Position numbers and translations under genes: made by a program. From Thermoplasmata archaeon UBA61 (GTDB lineage Archaea; Thermoplasmatota; Thermoplasmata; Lutacidiplasmatales; UBA184): a stretch of 64,000 nucleotides of DNA. The notes beneath the pieces were generated by a model. The model searched no databases and had not been told where the DNA came from. It worked only from the letters and a program-made list of their open reading frames with translations. The DNA lies in the NCBI GenBank assembly GCA_002503985.1, contig DASW01000006.1, forward strand, positions 32,853-96,852, read 5' to 3'. Of the stretch, positions 7,678 through 16,363 are shown in pieces. Position 1 is the stretch's first letter; the number at the start of each line of letters is the position of its first letter.

Positions 7678-8594
7678 GTGGCGCGCCTGCAGGTTCTGGA
7701 CACCCTTCCGGCCTTCGAAAGGTACTGGCGAGGCGCTTCGTCGAAGCCGCTCGAGGTCCAGATTGACCGTTGGGAGCACGAGTACATGGCTGCCTGGCCG
7801 GAGCTCCTGGAGAAGCTGAGACGCAACTACTCCGAGCTTGGAGTGGATAGGAACACATCGCCGCGACCCGGATCTTCCCGCACCTGCCCGAGAGAATGCC
7901 TCGGATCCGTCGCCTCCACCGGACCCTTCTGAGGACCCTTCCCGATTCTTGGAGGAGGACCCAACAGGTCCTGAACGTGGACTTCCCGGTGCGATTCTTG
8001 ATCTACGTGGGAATCGGGGTGGGGGCCGGTTGGGCCACCCAGTACGGCGGCCAACCCGCCTGCCTGTTCGGCCTCGAGAACGCGGCGGAGCTGGCCTCCG
8101 GGAAGGATGCGGCGATGCCCGGCACGGTCTCGCACGAGGTCGCCCACCTTGCCCACGACGAGTGGAGGCGACGGAGGGGACTACGAGGCATCGTGGGACC
8201 GAGCGGACCGTTCTGGCAACTCTACGAGGAGGGGTTCGCGACGGAGTGCGAACGTCGCATCGAAGACCCCCGCTCGTTCCGGCTCCGGACCGGCCGCGCG
8301 GACTGGTTACCGTGGTGCACCCGGCATCGGGCCTGGCTCGCCGCTAAGTTCCTCCGCGATGCGGGGGCGCGTCGATCGATGCGCCCGTTCTTTGGCTCGT
8401 GGTACAACATCCGCGGCCACATCGACTCTGGCTACTATCTCGGGCAAGAGATGGTCCGGGAGTGGACCGAGACCGCCTCATTGCGGGAGGTGGCCCTGCT
8501 ACCCGAACCCGCGGTCCGAAGAAAGGCGAGGTTGACCTTGCGCCGGTGGGCGGAGGGCGAGCACACCCTACGGAAGGGCGCCCGCGTTCGATGA
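7678..8594 (+). pseudogene. HExxH zinc metalloprotease (DUF2268-like), apparently frameshifted
   Basis: Two frames together make one protein. Frame 1 from the GTG at 7678 encodes the N-terminus (VLDTLPAFERYW, then WEHEYMAAWPELLEKL) up to GVD at about 7848. The next frame, open from 7851, continues EHIAATRIFPHLPERMPR and carries the catalytic SHEVAHLAHDEW (HExxH) and a downstream EEGFATECE glutamate. The order matches DUF2268-type predicted Zn proteases, where these parts form one chain. A single missing base between 7848 and 7851 explains it. It could be a real null allele, a programmed shift, or a sequencing error. A shorter product from the ATG at 7896 would retain the HExxH motif. Confidence 0.7.
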
Positions 8595-8672
8595 CCGGCC
8601 GCGAGGGGCTCGCCGCTGACGGAAACCCCCTTAGCGCACCCCGACCTGGACCGGTCCGAGGATAGGGGACGA

Positions 8673-8894
8673 ATGAAGGAATACCGGATCCTGAGGGAGA
8701 TCGAGAACGCACGGATCGGACCGAACAACCACCAGCTCCTCGAGGACAAGATCAACGAACTCGCCCGGGACGGGTGGGTCGTGAGTTCCTTCGGGGTCAC
8801 CCACGCGACCTCGGGCGTCGGTCCGATGGTTTCGACGAACGCCTGGTTCTGCGCGCTTCTCGAGCGGGAAACTAAGAAGGCCGGCGCTCGCTAG
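8673..8894 (+). CDS. Small DUF4177-like protein
   Basis: 73 residues. The pattern of two beta strands, a helix with LLEDKINELARDGWVVSSFG, and a C-terminal strand ending AWFCALLER fits the DUF4177 fold seen in many small bacterial and archaeal proteins. No function is known. Its stop overlaps the end of the convergent phzF gene by four bases. A ccccttagcg element about 40 bases upstream is a weak TATA candidate. Confidence 0.65.
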   Translation: MKEYRILREIENARIGPNNHQLLEDKINELARDGWVVSSFGVTHATSGVGPMVSTNAWFCALLERETKKAGAR

Positions 8895-9772
8895 GGAAGG
8901 CGGAGCTCGCCTTGGACCACGGGCGCGAAGAACCCTCCCACCCGCACGTTGGTCACCTTCTCCCCCGAGCGGTCGGCTCGGGCGGAGATACGGCTCGTTC
9001 GATGGCACTCGATCCCCTGTTCGATCTCGACCGGTGAACCCGACGCGACCAGTCCGTTCCGGACCATCCACGCGGCGGCGGGGCCGGCCGCGGAACCCGT
9101 GGCGGGGTCGTCCCCTCCGTAGAACACCATCCGCGCGTGAAGGTGCGCGTCGCCGGCCACGGTCTTTCGACAGACCGCGTAGAAGAACTGCGCATCCGTC
9201 GTCGTGAGGTATTTCTCCAGTCGGTTCCAATCGGGAGCCCAGTTCTGGAGCGCTTCCAATCGGACGAAGGGGACGATCGCGAACGGAATTCCCGTGGACA
9301 CCGTCTGGATAGGCAGGTCCTTCTCGAGCTCGGCGAGGGGGACACCCAACGCGTCCGCCACGCGCTCCGGCTCGTGGACGCGACCGAACGTGGGCTCGAT
9401 CTGGGTCATCTCTCCGAAGGTTCGGCCCCCGCGGTCCGAGAAGCGGACCGGCACGGGTCCGACATTGAGCTCGAGAACTACCTCGTCCCCGGCACCCTGC
9501 CCTCGGAGCACAGCGGCCGTTCCGAGCGTGGGATGGCCGGCGAACGGCATCTCCTCCCTCGTCGAGAAGATCCTCGTTCGGAAGCCCCGCGTGCGTTCCA
9601 CGGATTTCTCACGACGGAGCACGAAAGTCGTCTCGGAGAGGTTGAACTCGCGTGCGATCGCGAGCATCTCGGCGTCGGTCAGTCCGGTCGCATCGGGGAG
9701 GACCGCGAGCGGGTTCCCTTCGAGCGGCGTCGTCGTGAAAACGTCGATCGTGGCGAAGGAGAACCGTCGCAT
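8891..9772 (-). CDS. PhzF family isomerase/epimerase
   Basis: 293 residues with the full PhzF signature: VDVFTTTPLEGNPLAV at the N-terminus, catalytic Glu in FNLSETTFV, FAGHPTLGTA, and the C-terminal half-repeat GDDPATGSAAGP. The family performs acid-base proton shifts (for example in phenazine or amino-acid-derived metabolism); the local substrate is unknown and no phenazine genes are nearby. A TATA-like tattac (minus strand taatag, 9796-9803) lies about 30 bases upstream, predicting a leaderless mRNA from the ATG at 9772. Confidence 0.9.
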   Translation of the reverse strand: MRRFSFATIDVFTTTPLEGNPLAVLPDATGLTDAEMLAIAREFNLSETTFVLRREKSVERTRGFRTRIFSTREEMPFAGHPTLGTAAVLRGQGAGDEVVLELNVGPVPVRFSDRGGRTFGEMTQIEPTFGRVHEPERVADALGVPLAELEKDLPIQTVSTGIPFAIVPFVRLEALQNWAPDWNRLEKYLTTTDAQFFYAVCRKTVAGDAHLHARMVFYGGDDPATGSAAGPAAAWMVRNGLVASGSPVEIEQGIECHRTSRISARADRSGEKVTNVRVGGFFAPVVQGELRLP

Positions 9773-9880
9773 CGAGGGGGTTGGGCCTGGGTTCCCTATT
9801 ACGGTTCCATCGGGGTGGTTCTGTCCGCGTCGGTGACCGGAACGGGCCGGGAAGCGGAGAGAAGGACGCGGGCGGGGTCA

Positions 9881-10690
9881 CTAGGGCGCGCGCCCTGTCC
9901 CTAGGTCGATCCAGACTCCCTCGCTGACCTTTTGGTAGCCGAGCCGATCGTACACCCGGATCGCCACGTCATTGTCCTGCCGCACGTAGAGGCCGACACA
10001 TCCGACCGCGTTCAGGGCCTCCCTCGTGACTGCCGACGTCACTTGGGCCGCGTAGCCTTTCCCGCGGTGGCTGGGGAGGGTTCGGACACCGCCTACGATC
10101 CATACCTCGGGGGTCCTCACCAACGTGCCGGCCGCGGAGACCAGAGCGGTATCCTCGAAGATCCCATAGACGACCTCGTCGTCCAAGTGCCGGCGGTGTT
10201 CCTCCATCACCTGCTCATTGAGGGGACTGGTACGCGAAGCGACCAGCCGAGCATACTCTTCGGCATGCTTTCCGGTCAACCGGACCGCGCGGGTCGAGAG
10301 GACCGGTCGCGCCGACCCCTTCTCGGCCGCCATGATGTTCTCGGGGTAGATGCCGCTCGTCTCGAACCGACCGGTTACCTGCGGCGCGAGCGCGGGCTCC
10401 GTGATGACGACCGCGTTCCGGGCCGGAAGATGCGCGAGCAGCGCTTCGGTCGCATCGGGTCTTCCGAACAGATGGACCCACTTCACCCCGAGCTCGCGAG
10501 CGTCGTGGACGAGCAGGTGCGCGCGAAGCTGACCGTCCACTCGCGCGGTCCACAGTTCCGTTCGAGCGGTTTCGTGGGAGAGGTCGTGGAGCACGAAGGC
10601 GTTCCGAAGGGGGTCCGAGCCCAGGTACGACCTCAGCTCGTCGGTGACGTCCCGTACCGACTCCACCACCGTGGAACCTCTACCGGGCAT
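9881..10690 (-). CDS. GNAT-family N-acetyltransferase (two-lobed, FR47-like)
   Basis: 269 residues. The C-terminal half is a GNAT domain with the acetyl-CoA loop LPSHRGKGYAAQVTSAV and the terminal LYVRQDNDVAIRVYDRLGY strand-helix. The N-terminal half looks like a degenerate second lobe (RNAFVLHDLSHETARTELW). It has the same architecture as the acetyltransferase at 32760-33722, so the two are paralogues. Substrate unknown (amine, antibiotic or protein N-terminus). Confidence 0.85.
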   Translation of the reverse strand: MPGRGSTVVESVRDVTDELRSYLGSDPLRNAFVLHDLSHETARTELWTARVDGQLRAHLLVHDARELGVKWVHLFGRPDATEALLAHLPARNAVVITEPALAPQVTGRFETSGIYPENIMAAEKGSARPVLSTRAVRLTGKHAEEYARLVASRTSPLNEQVMEEHRRHLDDEVVYGIFEDTALVSAAGTLVRTPEVWIVGGVRTLPSHRGKGYAAQVTSAVTREALNAVGCVGLYVRQDNDVAIRVYDRLGYQKVSEGVWIDLGTGRAP

Positions 10691-10958
10691 CCCGGGCGAG
10701 AGCAGCTCGTCCCGCTATCAAGTCACCCGTTCGCGGGCCCCCGAAGCCCTGTCCCCAGGGCGAACGTGGTTCCGCCACCGAGGAGGCTTGACGAGTCGGT
10801 GCGACCGAAGTAGGACCCGGACTACACCTCGCCCGTGCCTCATCTTTAAGAGAAGAGCGCGGAATCGGTCGCTCACGAACGGCGACCTTCGAGACCACGA
10901 AGCCGACCTGACGCGCGTCCTCCGACGCATCGAAAGCCGCACGGCCTTCGCCGAGGCG
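10691..10958 (+). promoter_or_regulatory. Divergent region before tldD, with uncertain start
   Basis: A TATA-like tttaag at 10845-10850 predicts transcription from about 10870. The tldD frame is open from before this point and reads family-like sequence (LTRVLRRIESRTAFAEA) upstream of the first ATG at 10959, but no ATG, GTG or TTG lies there; a CTG at 10908 is the only near-cognate codon that would include the N-terminal helix. Nothing else is recognised. Confidence 0.4.
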
Positions 10959-12272
10959 ATGGCGCAGCGGGTGCGGGGAGAGAACATGAACCTCGACTCG
11001 AAGTCCCTCAGCACCTCCGCTACTACTCCGTGGCTCGGGGTCGCGTTCCGGGCGTGGTCCGGGACGCGCTGGGTGGAGACCGCGGTCTCCGGGTTGGACG
11101 GTCGCGCGCTCGCTGTCGCCGCCGAGGCCCTAGAATCGCAGCTCGCCACCGGCCGGACGGGGGGCCCGCCCCCCGGACCGGCGGCCACGACCGTCGGGTC
11201 GTTCGACACGGCCCCGCCGCGGCCGATGCGGGACCTGGGGACCGAGGGAACGCTCGCGCGGGTTCGAGAGCTGTTCCGATGGGCCACCGATGACCCGATG
11301 ATCAAGTTCGTGCGGGTGGGTCTCAGCTGGAACGAGGAGGAGCGGCACTATCTCAACACCGCCGGAGCCAACTGTTACCAACGTTTCGACCGGGTTCGGG
11401 TCGGTGTCATTCCGGTCGCGATCGAGAACGGTCGCTCGGAGTACGACGTTCTTCAGGTCGGCAGCCTAGGAGGCCAAGAGCTTCTCGATTCTCTCACCGA
11501 GACCCGGGTCCACCAGGCCACCGCCATGGCCAAGGCGCTCCTGAAGTCCCGAGCTCCTCCGAGCGGGCTGATGAACGTCCTGCTCGACCCCGGGACCACC
11601 GGGACGTTCGCCCACGAATCCTTCGGTCATGGGGCAGAGGCCGACCAGTTCGTTCGGAACCGGTCGTACCTGCAGCCGCTGCTGGGAAAAACGATCGCAC
11701 CGGAATTCCTGACCCTCGTGGACGACGGCTCTATTCCGGGCGCGTGGGGTTCCATCCATTTCGATGACGAGGGCCACCCGAGCCAGCGTACGCTGCTCGT
11801 GGACCACGGACGTTTCGTCGGGGCTCTCCACGACCGCGGCACGGCGTTCGCATTGGGGGCCTCACCGACCGGCAACACCCGACGGTCCGATTTCCTCGGG
11901 CAGGCGTTCGTGCGGATGACCAACACCTTGATCGAGCCGGGAGACTGGAACCTCGAAGAGCTGGTCCGCGAGACGCGCGACGGGGTCCTGCTCGAGCGTT
12001 GGGAGAGTGGGATGGAGGACCCCCTCGGGGGACAGATGCAGTTGAAGGTCCGTCGGGGTCACCGGATCGAGAACGGGCAGCTCACCGACCTCGTCTCGGC
12101 CATGGTCCTGTCGGGAGGCGTTCTCCAGTTCCTCCGGGACATTCGGGGGATCGCGAAGGACGAGAACCCCGAGATCGCGGCAGGGTACTGCGGCAAAGGC
12201 TACGGAGACCTCCTGCCCGTGGGCGACGGGGGAGCGTACCTCCTTTCGCGAGCCTTGGTGGGGCCGTCATGA
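10959..12272 (+). CDS. tldD: TldD-like metallopeptidase subunit
   Basis: 437 residues from the ATG at 10959. The zinc-binding HExxxH motif (HESFGH, 219-224, followed by GAEAD) and the C-terminal GYCGKGYGDLLPVGDGG-like segment mark the catalytic TldD half of the TldD/TldE protease. The complex degrades unfolded peptides and processes some modified peptides. The annotated start probably truncates the first helix, which reads in frame back to about 10908 (CTG). Its stop overlaps the start of the partner gene as ATGA. Confidence 0.88.
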   Translation: MAQRVRGENMNLDSKSLSTSATTPWLGVAFRAWSGTRWVETAVSGLDGRALAVAAEALESQLATGRTGGPPPGPAATTVGSFDTAPPRPMRDLGTEGTLARVRELFRWATDDPMIKFVRVGLSWNEEERHYLNTAGANCYQRFDRVRVGVIPVAIENGRSEYDVLQVGSLGGQELLDSLTETRVHQATAMAKALLKSRAPPSGLMNVLLDPGTTGTFAHESFGHGAEADQFVRNRSYLQPLLGKTIAPEFLTLVDDGSIPGAWGSIHFDDEGHPSQRTLLVDHGRFVGALHDRGTAFALGASPTGNTRRSDFLGQAFVRMTNTLIEPGDWNLEELVRETRDGVLLERWESGMEDPLGGQMQLKVRRGHRIENGQLTDLVSAMVLSGGVLQFLRDIRGIAKDENPEIAAGYCGKGYGDLLPVGDGGAYLLSRALVGPS

Positions 12273-13699
12273 GCGCTCCCTCCAACCTCGCCGCTCGGGT
12301 CGCGGACCGGTTGCGCGGGCTCGCCGGCCCCTGGGATGTATTCGCGGAGCACTCCCGCCGATTCGAGATCCATCTTAGCGGCACTCGCGTCGAGCTCACG
12401 CGGGGCCCGTTGGATCTCGAGGGGTTCGGCCTACGGCTCCTGCGCGCGGTCGAGGGGCAAACCGGCGTCGGCTTCCAGGCATCCACCGACTTTTCGGAAC
12501 GCGGGGTCCGCACGGCGGTGGAGGAGGCCGAGACGTTCGCCCGGTTCAACCAGTTCCCGGCGAAACACCCCGAGCTGCCGGGCGGGCGCCCATCGACCGG
12601 GGACGGAGCCAAGATCGTCGACCCGGCCCTGTGGTCCGACCCGGCCGGCGCGCTCGAACGGTACGGGGCCGCCCTCCTGGCCGCGTTCGAGGGACGGAAC
12701 GGCGTCGTCCCGAGCTTCAGCTCTATCAAGGCAACACTCACCGAGGCCTCGGTCGCGAACTCGACAGGCCTCACCTATGCCTACGCGCACACCGCGGTCG
12801 AGACGGAGGTTGCGGTGAAGGCGTTCGGAGGGCCCGAAGGACGGCCCCCCGGGGAATATTGGTTCAGCGACCTCGGACGTCGCCTCGACCCCGGTCCGCT
12901 CCCAACCCTTGCGGCCGATTGGGCACGGTTCGCCGAGGACGCCCGTCGCGCCAAGTCGCCGCCGAACGGAGAGGTCCCGGTCGTACTCCCACCCGACGTG
13001 CTCGCGGGGATCGTTCCGGCGGTCGTGCGCTTCCAGTTCGGCGCTTCGGCGCGGCTGCGGGGTCTCGGGGTCGTGTCGGAGTCGCAGGTTGGGGCCGAGG
13101 GCCTGGATGTATTCGACGACGGGCTGCTCGACTGGGGGGTCGGTTCGTCCCCCGTCGACGACGAGGGTACCCCTCAGCGGAAGCGCAAGCTCATCTCGAA
13201 CGGACGGGCGTCGCAGCTCCTCTACGACGTGCTCCACGCCGACGCGTTGGGAGCTGCCTCCTCGGGAAACGGAGTGCGCACGTCCGGGTTCGACCCGGGC
13301 GCGAACCTCTGGTTGAAGTTCACGAGACGCCCCGCGCCCGAAGCGAGCACGATCGTCATCCCGCCGGGAAACGGCGGAACCGATGCGGAGATCGTCGAGC
13401 AGGTCGACGACGGGGTCTGGGTGCAGCAAATCGCGTGGGCCCAACCGGACGAAATGGGCGGACGGTTCGGGGGCGAGATCCGTATCGGCTACCGCATTCG
13501 CCACGGAAAGCTGGCGGAGCCCGTACGGGGCGGCACCGTCGGCGGAGGCGTCGTCACTCGCGAAGGAACTCCATCCCTCCTGCACGACCTCTCGGTGATC
13601 GGGTCGAGGCCCAAGCTGATGGGGAGCCTATCGAGCCCGACGCTGCTGGTCCGAAACCTTTCGGTGTCGGGCGACGACCATGCACCCGCCCCCCCTTGA
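12269..13699 (+). CDS. TldE/PmbA-like partner subunit
   Basis: 476 residues, PmbA/TldD superfamily without the HExxxH motif, as expected for the non-catalytic TldE half. Recognisable parts are FQASTDFSERGVRTAVEEAE, a SFSSIKATLTEASVANSTGL segment in the first domain, DDEGTPQRKRKLISNG, and GGEIRIGYRIRHGKL. The ATG at 12269 overlaps the tldD stop by four bases, so a fixed subunit ratio through coupled translation is likely. No precursor peptide gene is visible next to it. Confidence 0.85.
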   Translation: MSAPSNLAARVADRLRGLAGPWDVFAEHSRRFEIHLSGTRVELTRGPLDLEGFGLRLLRAVEGQTGVGFQASTDFSERGVRTAVEEAETFARFNQFPAKHPELPGGRPSTGDGAKIVDPALWSDPAGALERYGAALLAAFEGRNGVVPSFSSIKATLTEASVANSTGLTYAYAHTAVETEVAVKAFGGPEGRPPGEYWFSDLGRRLDPGPLPTLAADWARFAEDARRAKSPPNGEVPVVLPPDVLAGIVPAVVRFQFGASARLRGLGVVSESQVGAEGLDVFDDGLLDWGVGSSPVDDEGTPQRKRKLISNGRASQLLYDVLHADALGAASSGNGVRTSGFDPGANLWLKFTRRPAPEASTIVIPPGNGGTDAEIVEQVDDGVWVQQIAWAQPDEMGGRFGGEIRIGYRIRHGKLAEPVRGGTVGGGVVTREGTPSLLHDLSVIGSRPKLMGSLSSPTLLVRNLSVSGDDHAPAPP

Positions 13700-13833
13700 C
13701 CCGTCGGAAGAACGGTGAACCCGCCGGTCCCCGCGCACCGAGCCTCCCGCCAGACTATTTGCTGTCCCCGGCTCTTCCCGCCCGCGTGACCTTCCCTACC
13801 TCGGACCCCGGGTGGGGTCCTCGCGGACGGGCG

Positions 13834-14835
13834 ATGCCTCGCCCCTTAGCGCGATGGGTCGTCGTGGGGGCGCTTGTGGTGGCGTTCCTCACCGCGATCC
13901 CCGTGGTTTCCCTGGGAGTTTCCGCGATCGGTCAAGATCGCGGTCCTTCCGCAGCCCCTTCCGAAACGGGACATCGGCTGCTGCCGCAGGCGTGCCGGCC
14001 GCTCGTTACCTGTTCCCAGCTTTCGGGACGGGCCAAGAACCCCGAAGGAGGGGGGCCGGCCGATTTCCAACCGGACCACGTCGTGGCCTGGTCGCAGTTC
14101 GCTTCCCCCCCGGCCGGCTTCGGAGTGGACGGCGGAATGGTCGCGAACGCGTCGAGCGGAGAAGCCGTCGCGTTCGGGGGAGTGAGCGCGGGCGTCCTCG
14201 TCAACTCGACCTTCGTCTACACGGCGGCAACGAACCGCTGGTCCCCCCTGAATCCCCCCACGACGCCGAGCCCCCGGAGCGATTTCGACATCGCCTTCGA
14301 CCCGGCGACCGGTAACGCGACCCTGTTCGGGGGATTGACGAACCTCACGAGCCTGAGCGTCTCCAACCAGACCTGGACCTACCACTTCGGGTCCGAGCGC
14401 TGGACCCTATCGACCGGAACCCCGGCGCCGCCGGCCCGTGAAGCGGCCGCGTTCGCCATCGACCCGAGCCTCGGAGTGGGCTTCCTGTTCGGGGGAGGGG
14501 TCGCCATCGGTGCCGTGGTCCTGGCGCTCGGCCTCACCGGTGATCTGGCCGTCGCCTTCGCCCTGATGCTCGGGCTGGGCGTGACCCTCGCGGTCACCAA
14601 CATTCCGATCAACGTGGTATTGCAGGCCAAGATCCCCGGACGACTGCTCGGGCGGGTGGGAGCCGCGTTCGGCGCCCTCGTCACGGGAGTCAGTCCCGCG
14701 GGCCCCATCTTCGCGGGGTGGTTGGCCCAGAGATGGTCCGTGGGTGGCGTCTTCGTGTTGTCCGGGGCTGTCATTATGGTCGTGATCGGCGTGGGCGCCG
14801 TGACCATGCCTTCCCTGCGGTCCGTCGAGTACTAG
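13834..14835 (+). CDS. Chimeric frame: secreted Kelch-like N-terminus joined to an MFS transporter C-terminus
   Basis: 333 residues from the ATG at 13834 (a GTG at 13786 is in frame). Residues 1-40 form a signal peptide or membrane anchor (WVVVGALVVAFLTAIPVVSL). Residues about 100-220 carry Kelch-type blade motifs (AVAFGG, NATLFGGLTN, WTYHFGSERW, VGFLFGG). At about 14490-14501 the sequence switches abruptly to hydrophobic helices with LQAKIPGRLLGRVGAAFGAL and SPAGPIFAGWLAQRW, typical of the last four helices of an MFS exporter. The frame stays open across a G-rich joint. Neither half is complete. It may be a deletion fusion or a misassembly. Confidence 0.6.
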   Translation: MPRPLARWVVVGALVVAFLTAIPVVSLGVSAIGQDRGPSAAPSETGHRLLPQACRPLVTCSQLSGRAKNPEGGGPADFQPDHVVAWSQFASPPAGFGVDGGMVANASSGEAVAFGGVSAGVLVNSTFVYTAATNRWSPLNPPTTPSPRSDFDIAFDPATGNATLFGGLTNLTSLSVSNQTWTYHFGSERWTLSTGTPAPPAREAAAFAIDPSLGVGFLFGGGVAIGAVVLALGLTGDLAVAFALMLGLGVTLAVTNIPINVVLQAKIPGRLLGRVGAAFGALVTGVSPAGPIFAGWLAQRWSVGGVFVLSGAVIMVVIGVGAVTMPSLRSVEY

Positions 14836-15163
14836 CCGATTCGACCCTCCCCCAGACCGCGGGACCCGTCGACCTCGCTCGCACAAAGCCGGGTCGCGCG
14901 GGCTCGATGATCGACCGCGGGGGCTTCCCGTGGGGCATCCCGATCAGAATCCGGGCACTCGGCGTACCGTGACTCCCGGGAGGCCCACGGAATAGCGAGG
15001 AGGGGACCTGAGGAAAGACTTCAAGGGAGCGTTCCGTTCTTAACCTGACGTCACTCGGCCGGTCACCTTGACGCCAGGCTCCTTCACATCAGAGCTGGCA
15101 CGGATTCCCGTCAGGCTTATGGACCGCACCTGTGCGGTTTATCTACCATGATTCCATGGCCCT
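14836..15163. other. 328-base region upstream of the G1 peptidase gene
   Basis: No gene is seen. It holds a ttcttaacc element near 15037-15045 followed by the palindrome tgacgtca (15046-15053), and the promoter/palindrome pair described at 15123-15145. The rest shows no recognisable RNA or repeat. Confidence 0.4.
15123..15145 (+). promoter_or_regulatory. TATA box overlapped by a palindrome at the G1 peptidase promoter
   Basis: A TATA-like tttatcta (15138-15145) starts 26 bases before the ATG at 15164, predicting a leaderless mRNA. An inverted repeat with 7-base arms, accgcac and gtgcggt (15123-15138), abuts and shares one base with the box, covering the BRE position. That is where an archaeal repressor would block TFB/TBP. 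Confidence 0.5.
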
Positions 15164-16120
15164 ATGGGGGAATTCGTCTTGGACGAGAGTCGAGGAAAGA
15201 GAGAGACTTGGCGGAAAGAGAATCGAGGCACGCCGAAGGCCCTAACGCTCGCCGTCGTCGCCATGAGCGTGATGGGATTCGGTCTCGTCGGGGCGTTCCT
15301 GGCGGGAAACGCCGTGGCCAGTAAGGTCGCGCAGTCGGCCGGCATGGGACCCGCCGCGCCGGCGCTCGCCGCGATCTTCCATGGTCCGGGAGTTCAGATG
15401 AGCGCTGTCAAGACCACCAGCGGTAACTGGGCCGGCTACGCCGACACCGTTCCGTCCACAGCCTATGGAACGATCACCGAGGCCTTTGGTGAGTGGGTAG
15501 TCCCATCGATCAATTGCGCCAAGGCGCACGGAGCATCGCTCAACGACAACTGGGTGGGGATTGACGGGTACGGCACCGGCACGGTAGAGCAGGCCGGCAC
15601 GCTCGGCTACTGCTCGAGCTCGACCGCGACCCCGTACTACTACGACTGGTTCGAGTTCTACCCGTACAGCGCTTCCGTCGGTGAGTTCTATGTCGCCGCG
15701 GGGGACGTGATTAACGCGTACGTCCTCTACAACCCGTACGTGACCATCGGCAACGGATCCGGGATTTACACCCTGGTCGTGAACGACCTGTCCGACTACT
15801 CCGCTTCGTTCTCGGTGACCGGCACCCCGAATGCGTGCACCGCAACGGGCTGTGAGACCGGACCGGACGGCTCGGCCGAGTGCATCTCGGAGCAGGCCAG
15901 CCAGTACCTGGCCGATTACGGCACGACGGGGTTCGTCTCGTGTGACTCCACGATCGGGGGAACCTGGTCGGGGATCGGAGGCCACGGAACCCACGCGACC
16001 CTCTACGAGATCAGCCAGAAGGAGGGCGTCAGCGGCAAGGTCGACCAGACGCCGAGCAAACTAACAACCTACGACTACAAGGACGACTACTTCACCATCA
16101 CCTGGAAGCACTACGACTAG
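15164..16120 (+). CDS. Secreted peptidase G1 (eqolisin-like) family protein
   Basis: 318 residues. A signal anchor (about 27-52, ALTLAVVAMSVMGFGLVGAF) precedes a beta-sandwich domain. Family marks are SGNWAGYA (86-93), WVVPS, NWVGIDGYG (129-137), Gln143 in VEQAGT as the candidate catalytic glutamine, and Glu239 in SAECISE as the candidate glutamate. Fungal eqolisins usually have Trp where this has Cys240. Such enzymes cleave proteins at low pH outside the cell, fitting an acidic habitat. Extra cysteines (118, 150, 224, 230, 240, 260) suggest disulfides. The start is set by the TATA spacing, and a hairpin terminator follows. Confidence 0.82.
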   Translation: MGEFVLDESRGKRETWRKENRGTPKALTLAVVAMSVMGFGLVGAFLAGNAVASKVAQSAGMGPAAPALAAIFHGPGVQMSAVKTTSGNWAGYADTVPSTAYGTITEAFGEWVVPSINCAKAHGASLNDNWVGIDGYGTGTVEQAGTLGYCSSSTATPYYYDWFEFYPYSASVGEFYVAAGDVINAYVLYNPYVTIGNGSGIYTLVVNDLSDYSASFSVTGTPNACTATGCETGPDGSAECISEQASQYLADYGTTGFVSCDSTIGGTWSGIGGHGTHATLYEISQKEGVSGKVDQTPSKLTTYDYKDDYFTITWKHYD

Positions 16121-16143
16121 TCGCAGAGGGTAGGAACCCTTTC

Positions 16144-16190
16144 GGGGTGTCGGGTCAACGCCCGACGCCCCTTCCTTCTTTTTAGACTAC
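16144..16190 (+). terminator. Hairpin plus T-rich tract after the G1 peptidase gene
   Basis: ggggtgtcgggt and gcccgacgcccc form a 12-bp stem (two G-U pairs) with a caac loop, followed by ttccttcttttt. This is the clearest terminator in the window. Confidence 0.75.
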
Positions 16191-16232
16191 GAGACCGCTT
16201 AGGAGCGCCTCAAGCCCCCGCGGAGAGAGGAG

Positions 16233-16305
16233 AGCCAAGGGAGGGAATCGAACCCCCAGGAAACGGATCTGCAGTCCGTCGCATTAACCATTCTGCCACC
16301 TTGGC
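16233..16305 (-). tRNA. tRNA-Cys (anticodon GCA)
   Basis: 73 nt on the minus strand. The acceptor stem is GCCAAGG/CCTTGGC with discriminator U73. The anticodon stem ACGGA/TCCGT encloses CTGCAGA, giving anticodon GCA, and the T-loop is GTTCGATTC. No CCA is encoded and no intron is seen. Confidence 0.95.
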
Positions 16306-16329
16306 GCGATAGAGGGGAGGGGGACCCTT

Positions 16330-16339
16330 CCTTAAAACC
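16330..16339 (-). promoter_or_regulatory. TATA box of tRNA-Cys
   Basis: Minus-strand ggttttaagg about 28 bases upstream of the tRNA 5' end. Confidence 0.55.
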
Positions 16340-16363
16340 GACGAGGGGGGAAGCGGGCCGAGC

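Noticed and set aside
12631..13780. Upstream extension of the Kelch/MFS frame through tldE
   Set aside because: Same-strand out-of-frame read of tldE; no start context and no motif until the signal peptide near 13834.
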